A stretch of 11,524 nt of DNA, from positions 1 to 11,524 of the forward strand of contig VBLA01000108.1 in assembly GCA_005879245.1 (NCBI GenBank). The letters are read 5' to 3'. The notes beneath the pieces are model-generated. The model saw nothing but the letters and a program-made list of their open reading frames with translations, did not search any database and had not been told where the DNA came from. Each line of letters opens with the position of its first letter. Position 1 is the stretch's first letter. This document shows, piece after piece, positions 7,397 to 11,524 of this stretch. The DNA comes from Deltaproteobacteria bacterium. GTDB taxonomy: Bacteria; Desulfobacterota; Binatia; DP-6. A program made the position numbers and the translations under genes.

Positions 7397-8053
7397 CTAG
7401 TCGAGGCCGGTGACCGGCGCGAGCGGGAGCTGTGTGTCCGTGACGCCGCGGCCGGCGGCGCGCACCGGCGCGAAGGAGCGGCGGTGGATGGGGGACGGGC
7501 CATACTCGCGAATGGCGGCGAAGTGCGCGCGCGTCGAATAGCCCATGTGGCGCGCGAACCCGTAGCCCGGGTAGAGGCGGTCGAGGTCGCGCATGAGCCC
7601 GTCGCGGTGCACCTTGGCGACGATCGAGGCCGCCGCGATCGAACACACGAACGAGTCGCCCTTGGGGTAGGCGCTCTGCGGCATCGCGAGGCCGGGGATC
7701 TCCCGTCCGTCGACGAGCACGAACTCGGGAACGACGGCCAGCGCCTCGACCGCGCGGCGGAGCGCGCAGAGTCCCGCCTGATAGATGTTCAGCCGGTCGA
7801 TCTCCTCGGGCTCCACGACCCCGATCCCGACGGTGAGGGCGCGGCGGTGGATCTCCTCCGCGAGTCGCTCGCGCGCGGCCGCCGTCAGCACCTTCGAGTC
7901 GGCGACGCCGTCGACGTAGGACCCCGGCGGCATGACGACCGCGGCGGCGATCACGGGTCCCGCGAGCGGCCCCATCCCGACCTCGTCGACGCCGGCCACG
8001 TGCTTCAGGCCGACCCGCCAGAGGAGCGTTTCGAGATGTGGGGCGGCGGTCAT
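7397..8053 (-). CDS. rnhB: Ribonuclease HII, with Met replacing conserved basic residues
   Basis: RNase HII nicks DNA 5' of embedded ribonucleotides and removes RNA from hybrids. From the ATG at 8053 the product has 218 residues. The carboxylate centre is intact: D23-E24 (AGVDEVG), D115 (FVLVDGREIP) and D151 (AKVHRD). The C-terminal GPSPIHRRSFAPV is diagnostic. Two usually basic positions are changed. The GRG motif that reads the RNA-DNA junction is G26-M27-G28, and the usual HKGY is H-M170-GY. The first needs one base change from AGG, the second one from AAG. The frame is open to an ATG at 8098, adding a basic 15-residue leader without family support; a GGAAGAAG stretch about 13 bases upstream mildly favours 8053. 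The gene lies just upstream of pdhA and may be transcribed with it, though a pdhA promoter candidate lies between. Confidence 0.95.
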   Translation of the reverse strand: MTAAPHLETLLWRVGLKHVAGVDEVGMGPLAGPVIAAAVVMPPGSYVDGVADSKVLTAAARERLAEEIHRRALTVGIGVVEPEEIDRLNIYQAGLCALRRAVEALAVVPEFVLVDGREIPGLAMPQSAYPKGDSFVCSIAAASIVAKVHRDGLMRDLDRLYPGYGFARHMGYSTRAHFAAIREYGPSPIHRRSFAPVRAAGRGVTDTQLPLAPVTGLD

Positions 8054-8109
8054 TGGCCCGCGACGGCGCTTCTTCCCCCGGCACCCCACTGCACCCATCC
8101 GCGAGACGT

Positions 8110-8138
8110 CGCTAGCAAGTCGGGACGGTCGGTGTCAA
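8110..8138 (-). promoter_or_regulatory. Possible -35 element (TTGACA) for rnhB
   Basis: A perfect TTGACA lies at 8138-8133 on the minus strand, in the divergent gap between rnhB and the plus-strand nucleotidyltransferase gene. The hexamer 17 bases on (8115-8110, CTAGCG) is a poor -10. This is a half-supported promoter: its place in a divergent intergenic region is right, but the -10 is not convincing. Confidence 0.22.
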
Positions 8139-8191
8139 AGGGTGGCCGCCATCCCCTCGACTCGGATGCGGCGAGCGAGCTAAGGGGGGGC

Positions 8192-8821
8192 ATGCGTGCT
8201 GCGGCGCTCAGGACCTATCGCCACCTGCTCGAGGCGGCCTGGGTCCGGGAGGTTCCCGTCGGCCCCGCGGACGAGACGCTCGCTCGTGTGGGACGGCTGC
8301 TCCGCAGCGCCAGGATCCGCTTCGCGGTCGCGGGCGGCTTCGCGGTGATCGAGCACGGGTACGAGCGCTTCACGAAGGACATCGACCTCCTGGTGCACAG
8401 CTCCGACCTGGAGAGGGCGATCGAGGTGCTGCGCACCGCCAAGTTCACCGGCGGCCGGACACCCCTCGGCGCGGACATGCGTGACCCCGAGACCTCTATC
8501 GAGATCGATCTCATCGGCACGGCGTTCGCCGGCGACGAGCGGGCACTCGTCCGCGATCGCCGGGCGCGCCAGTCACTGCCGGTGATCTCCGCTCCGCACC
8601 TCATCCTGATGAAACTCGAGACCGGGCGCACCAAGGACTACGCCGACGTGGTCGAGCTGCTCAAGTGCGGCGTGTCCGCGTCGTCCGTCGCCCGGCACCT
8701 CGGCCGGGCCTGGCCGGAGCTGCTGCCCCGGTTTCGCACGCTCGCCGAGCGAGCACGCGCCGAGCGCCGCACTCGGCCGCGCCGCGGTCCGGGACGCTTC
8801 GGCCGGTCACGCACGCGGTAG
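8192..8821 (+). CDS. Stand-alone nucleotidyltransferase-fold protein (MNT/AbiEii-like)
   Basis: The 209-residue protein has the core of the DNA polymerase beta-like nucleotidyltransferase fold. The sequence around residues 48-70 includes AGGFAVIEHGYERFTKDIDLLV, giving the GG motif and the two metal-binding acids of the D-x-D pair. A third acid is in TSIEIDLIG. The later segment ISAPHLILMKLETGRTKDYADVVELL is typical of AbiEii/MNT- and DUF6036-type proteins. The tail beyond about residue 185 is Arg-rich and probably disordered. The frame is open upstream for 236 codons, but that part is antisense to rnhB. The ATG at 8192 is preceded by AAGGGGGGG, a Shine-Dalgarno-like run, and sits just before the recognisable fold. 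It is divergent from rnhB. No antitoxin-like partner is seen on either side, so a toxin role is not supported; nucleotide or tRNA modification, or another target, is open. Confidence 0.8.
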   Translation: MRAAALRTYRHLLEAAWVREVPVGPADETLARVGRLLRSARIRFAVAGGFAVIEHGYERFTKDIDLLVHSSDLERAIEVLRTAKFTGGRTPLGADMRDPETSIEIDLIGTAFAGDERALVRDRRARQSLPVISAPHLILMKLETGRTKDYADVVELLKCGVSASSVARHLGRAWPELLPRFRTLAERARAERRTRPRRGPGRFGRSRTR

Positions 8822-9126
8822 GCCGCGTGACGATTCCCACGGTCTCCAAGGGCACGAGCCGGGCCTCGCGGGCATCGAGCCTCGGCGAGCCCAGGTGCGC
8901 GAGCACGTCGTCCACCTCATCCCGCGGGCGTGATGCTGAGGCGAGGCGGCAGCTGGACGCGCTGTCAGGCGGACATTGCACCGAATCCCGACGGGCACGA
9001 GCGCATCCGCCGGTTGCTGGCGTCCAAGTACGGATGGAAGGACCGGTGGATGGGCCTTCTCACCGATACGTCACGATCGCTCGCAGTACGTCTAGCCTGC
9101 GGCTGAGCGCGGCTTGCGGGAGAGCG
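8822..9126 (+). other. 305-base intergenic tract without an intact gene
   Basis: This lies between the convergent nucleotidyltransferase gene and the S15 hydrolase gene. Both strands were read in all frames. The first 110 bases give no recognisable protein. The second half contains a short protein-like stretch described separately. I see no convincing stem followed by a T-run, so no intrinsic terminator can be placed between the two convergent genes. Confidence 0.6.
8933..9106 (+). pseudogene. Possible remnant of a small flavin/F420-dependent reductase gene (C-terminal tail)
   Basis: From an ATG at 8933 a 57-codon frame ends at TGA 9104-9106. Its second half (about 8969-9096) reads like real protein: HERIRRLLASKYGWKDRW, then MGLLTDTSRSLAVRL. 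This resembles the C-terminal helix plus final beta strand of small PPOX-type split-barrel reductases, which often end in a KYGW...DxSxSxxVRL pattern. The first part of the frame is low-information, there is no Shine-Dalgarno, and no N-terminal barrel is found in the 110 bases upstream. A decayed or truncated gene is therefore more likely than a working small protein. The family assignment is from memory of the pattern and is weak. Confidence 0.3.
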
Positions 9127-11241
9127 CTATCCCCCGTTGGTCGCCGGCATGTACGTGCGACAGGGCTGCCCGCGCAGGCCCGGACAGGGCGGCAGGCCCG
9201 CCGGGGGAGCGACGCCCGGGATCACGCTGAGCACGACGCGCGACGGCTGGGCGTGGGTGCGGGAGACCTCGTCGAGCACCCCGCCGTGCGTCGCCGCCGT
9301 GTCGAAGGCCCAGCGCGTGCGGTCGCCACCCGGCGCCTCGATGCTGATACGGATGCGCGAGCCCGCTCGGAACGCGTGCGCCACCGAGAACAGCCCAACC
9401 CGGACCTTGGTGAAGGCGCCCGCCGGGAGGGGGCTGGCATCCCGCTCGAGGTGCGTCGGCCGCGGCGCGAGCACCGTCGACGTCTTCCGGTCGAGCTTCC
9501 GGTGGCTCGCGCGCAGCCAGCCGTTCTGCACATAGGCCTCGAGACCGTCGGGGCGGACCTCGGTGAGCGTGACCTGCAGATCCGTGTCCGCGGCGCTCGA
9601 GCGGAGCCAGAGGTCGACGCTGCCGGGTCCGCCGACCACCGTGTCGCGCTCGAGCGGTGGGGTCGCGTAGGCGACCGCCGTGCCGTCGACCAGCGGGCGC
9701 CAGTCATAGTGGGGGATCACTTCCCAGGACTGCTCCTGACCCTGGCCGGGCAGGGTCTGCGCCGGGCGAGCGTCGGGGTCGGGATGGTAGCCGTCAACAC
9801 CGTCGTCGCTGGCGCTCGGACGAGCGGGGGTCAGAATCCCGCCGTGTCCGAAGTACCAGACCGTCGGCCGCACCTGCGGAGCAGGCCACTGGCGGAGGGC
9901 GAGCTGGAACGTCGGGGCCGGTAGCCCGGCGGTCGGCGAGCCAGCGCCGTTCTCCATGAGCACGCGGACGTGCGGGTCCGCCTCGAAGCGGCGCTTCGCC
10001 TCCTGGTAGTCGGTAACGTCGGCGAAGCGGTCGGGAGGAAGCGGCGGGGTCGGGGCGCTCGCGCCGAGGATCTGCAGGTAGATGAGCGGCGCGATCGGGG
10101 CGAGACGGCTCTGATCGGGCACCCGTTCGGCGACGTATAGGTCCAGGAACGCGAGCCAGTTCCACAGGGTCGTCGGATCGAGCGAGCTGGTGTGGACGCC
10201 GTTCGTGACGGTGATCTTCACGTCGCGGCGCTTCGGGAGGCGCGACAGCATCGACGCGAAGTCGCCTCCGGTCTGCTCGTCCTGGAACGCGCTGGCCAGA
10301 AACGTCGGCACCGCGATCTTCCGCACCCAGTTGATCGGCGACCGCTGGTCCATCAACTCCGGGACGTAGTAGGGATGCGACTGCGTGAACTCGACCGCGT
10401 CGAGGGTCTGCAGGCGGAGCCGCTGGTTGGCCAGGCAGGTCGCGTCCCCATCGTTCACGCGCTTCACGGCATAGGCTTGCCCGCCCTCCGGGGCGGGCCG
10501 CGAGTCGCCGTTCCGTTCCTGGAGCCATGTCTGCGCGAAACCCGAGTTGAAGATGCCCCCGGGGAACCCCGGCGCCCGGTAGATGTCCGCGATGACCGAC
10601 AGCGGTGCGATCGCCGCCAGGTGCGGCGGGCGGGCACCGCCGACGAAGAGCTGGCTGATGCCTGGGAAGGATATGCCGACCATGCCGACCTTGTCCCCCT
10701 TGACCCAGGGCTGTGCGGCGACCGTCTCGATGATGTCGTAGCCGTCGGCGGTGGTCGGAAAGTCGAACAGGTCCAGCACGCCGCCGGAGCACCCGCTGCC
10801 ACGCATGTTCACGCCGACCGTCGCGAACCCGAGGGCACTGACGATCAGCGTCGACGGCTGCGGGTTGTCCGGGTCGGCGGCGGCGTAGCCCGAGTACTCG
10901 ACCACCGTCGGGAACGGCCCGTCGGCCAGGGTCTTGCCGAGCGGCGCGCGCACCATCGCCGCCAGCAGCGTCCCGTCCCGCGCCTGGATGTACCGGAGAC
11001 CGGCCTCCAGATGCTGGCCGGTATAGAAGGACGCGTCGGGATGGTCGTCGAACTTGAGCACCGTGACGGGGTCGGAGACGAAGCCGCCCGCGGCGATGTC
11101 CCGCACGACGTAGCCGCGGCCGGGCAGGAGGTCCCGGAAGAGGAGACTGCCGAGACGGTCCGTCGTCCCACGCCCCACCTCCAGGTGGTGCGCGTCCCCG
11201 AGGGCCAGCACCCCGCCCGGGGACGCGCCGGTCACGGCCAC
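9127..11241 (-). CDS. CocE/NonD (X-Pro dipeptidyl-peptidase S15) family hydrolase, lacking the usual N-terminal signal segment
   Basis: The 704-residue protein matches the S15/CocE layout. A small N-terminal beta domain (1-62) is followed by an alpha/beta-hydrolase domain (about 75-385). The latter has PTVVEYSGY near 111-119 (oxyanion tyrosine), VNMRGSGCSGG, the nucleophile S191 in GISFPG, D321 in AFQDEQTG and H350 in NGVHTSSLDP. A C-terminal jelly-roll (about 520-690) is of the PepX_C type (GSVDLWLRSSAADTDLQVTL). Relatives cleave acyl, ester or peptide bonds; the substrate here is unknown. Close family members are exported and begin with a signal peptide. This frame starts at GTG 11241 directly with AVTGASPGG, and an in-frame TGA lies at 11265-11263, so the leader is missing. 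No strong Shine-Dalgarno precedes it. It is a large single gene with non-coding DNA on both sides and no evident operon partner. Confidence 0.88.
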   Translation of the reverse strand: MAVTGASPGGVLALGDAHHLEVGRGTTDRLGSLLFRDLLPGRGYVVRDIAAGGFVSDPVTVLKFDDHPDASFYTGQHLEAGLRYIQARDGTLLAAMVRAPLGKTLADGPFPTVVEYSGYAAADPDNPQPSTLIVSALGFATVGVNMRGSGCSGGVLDLFDFPTTADGYDIIETVAAQPWVKGDKVGMVGISFPGISQLFVGGARPPHLAAIAPLSVIADIYRAPGFPGGIFNSGFAQTWLQERNGDSRPAPEGGQAYAVKRVNDGDATCLANQRLRLQTLDAVEFTQSHPYYVPELMDQRSPINWVRKIAVPTFLASAFQDEQTGGDFASMLSRLPKRRDVKITVTNGVHTSSLDPTTLWNWLAFLDLYVAERVPDQSRLAPIAPLIYLQILGASAPTPPLPPDRFADVTDYQEAKRRFEADPHVRVLMENGAGSPTAGLPAPTFQLALRQWPAPQVRPTVWYFGHGGILTPARPSASDDGVDGYHPDPDARPAQTLPGQGQEQSWEVIPHYDWRPLVDGTAVAYATPPLERDTVVGGPGSVDLWLRSSAADTDLQVTLTEVRPDGLEAYVQNGWLRASHRKLDRKTSTVLAPRPTHLERDASPLPAGAFTKVRVGLFSVAHAFRAGSRIRISIEAPGGDRTRWAFDTAATHGGVLDEVSRTHAQPSRVVLSVIPGVAPPAGLPPCPGLRGQPCRTYMPATNGG

Positions 11242-11287
11242 GAACCCGATGCCACGGGGACCTCACGTCAGGAGACGTCGCGCAGAT

Positions 11288-11306
11288 GGACGGGACGACC
11301 CCGTCC
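11288..11306. repeat. Perfect 7-bp inverted repeat upstream of the S15 hydrolase gene
   Basis: GGACGGG (11288-11294) and CCCGTCC (11300-11306) flank a 5-base loop ACGAC. It lies 47 bases before the hydrolase start, in a stretch with no gene. No T-run follows on either strand, so it is not a standard terminator. It could be an operator or an mRNA leader hairpin, but in DNA this GC-rich chance is also possible. Confidence 0.35.
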
Positions 11307-11404
11307 GTAGGCGCCTGCTCTAGCCGGGCTCGCCCCGTCTTGTCGAGGGTTGACTACGTCTTCCCCTGGCGGGGGGGGTCCGAGGATACGCGGCCACCCC
11401 AAAC

Positions 11405-11524
11405 CTAGTGCGTCGGATGAGGCTGGCGTTCCAGCGTGGGTTTCATGACGCGTGCCGCCTGCTCGATCATCGTGCGAATGTCGCCTGCGATCTCGTCCGG
11501 CAGCAGGTCGGCGATCCAGACGAG
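11405..11524 (-). CDS. C-terminal end of an unidentified protein, possibly SRPBCC-like (5' part beyond the right edge)
   Basis: The minus strand reads 39 codons from the window edge to TAG at 11407-11405. The peptide includes WIADLLPDEIAGDIRTMIEQ and then AARVMKPTLERQPHPTH. A final beta strand ending in an acidic pair followed by a long amphipathic helix with MKPTLE is how many SRPBCC (START/polyketide-cyclase-like) ligand-binding proteins end, where the C-terminal helix closes the pocket. That match is a recollection of pattern only. The coding nature is supported by the sensible composition and clean stop. It is on the same strand as the S15 hydrolase gene, 163 bases upstream of it, and could share its transcript. 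Confidence 0.6.
   Translation of the reverse strand, partial: LVWIADLLPDEIAGDIRTMIEQAARVMKPTLERQPHPTH

Noticed and set aside
7484..8191. Upstream in-frame extension of the nucleotidyltransferase gene (445 residues in total).
   Set aside because: The extra 236 codons are antisense to rnhB and have no domain. The ATG at 8192 has a purine-rich ribosome-binding run right before it.
8192..9106. A toxin-antitoxin pair made of the nucleotidyltransferase and the short frame after it.
   Set aside because: The downstream peptide reads like a reductase tail rather than a DNA-binding antitoxin, has no ribosome binding site, and lies over 100 bases away.
8665..9924. A 419-codon plus-strand frame from the nucleotidyltransferase gene into the hydrolase gene.
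   Set aside because: Different frame from the nucleotidyltransferase and antisense to the hydrolase; no recognisable domain.
10192..11310. A 372-codon plus-strand frame, and a 490-codon minus frame (9794-11266), inside the hydrolase gene.
   Set aside because: The catalytic Ser, Asp and His and the C-terminal jelly-roll are all read in the 9127-11241 minus frame; the others are Arg/Pro-rich shadows.
11371..11378. Run of eight G as a phase-variable homopolymer tract.
   Set aside because: It lies in non-coding DNA about 130 bases from the hydrolase start, and does not fall within a promoter spacer or reading frame that I can recognise.

Overview
The window is a high-GC bacterial chromosome segment. 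Most genes lie on the minus strand and are packed tightly, with overlapping stop/start codons. Nothing in it identifies the lineage firmly. The protein styles (a two-subunit E1 pyruvate dehydrogenase, an E2 with one lipoyl domain, a LipB-LipA pair, a CocE/NonD hydrolase) suit an aerobic, GC-rich, probably Gram-negative soil or metagenomic lineage such as Binatota, Rokubacteria or a deltaproteobacterial relative. That placement is a guess.

Read in the direction of transcription (right to left), the core runs from 8053 to 1043: rnhB (RNase HII), then pdhA, pdhB, pdhC, lpd, lipB and lipA. The last six form a self-contained unit. E1 alpha and beta decarboxylate a 2-oxoacid, most likely pyruvate. 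E2 carries the lipoyl arm and makes acetyl-CoA. E3 reoxidises the arm. LipB puts octanoate on the E2 lysine, and LipA inserts the two sulfurs. Junctions are an 8-base overlap (pdhA/pdhB), a 23-base gap (pdhB/pdhC), a 15-base gap (pdhC/lpd), an 80-base gap or a TGATG overlap (lpd/lipB, depending on the lipB start) and a GTGA overlap (lipB/lipA). A perfect TATAAT lies 14 bases before the pdhA start.

Downstream on the same strand are a small glutathione S-transferase-like protein with a CPFC motif (327-935) and the start of a LON substrate-binding-domain protein that runs off the left edge (1-239).

Right of rnhB, a divergent plus-strand gene (8192-8821) encodes a stand-alone nucleotidyltransferase-fold protein. 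The next 305 bases (8822-9126) hold no intact gene, only what may be the tail of a decayed small flavin/F420-reductase-like gene. A large minus-strand CocE/NonD (peptidase S15) hydrolase fills 9127-11241. It seems to lack the N-terminal signal segment expected for its family. The right edge has the last 39 codons of another minus-strand gene, possibly SRPBCC-like.

I found no CRISPR array, tRNA, rRNA, insertion sequence or convincing new system. The more interesting points are the RNase HII with both conserved basic positions changed to Met, the truncated hydrolase N-terminus, the decayed tract and the orphan nucleotidyltransferase.
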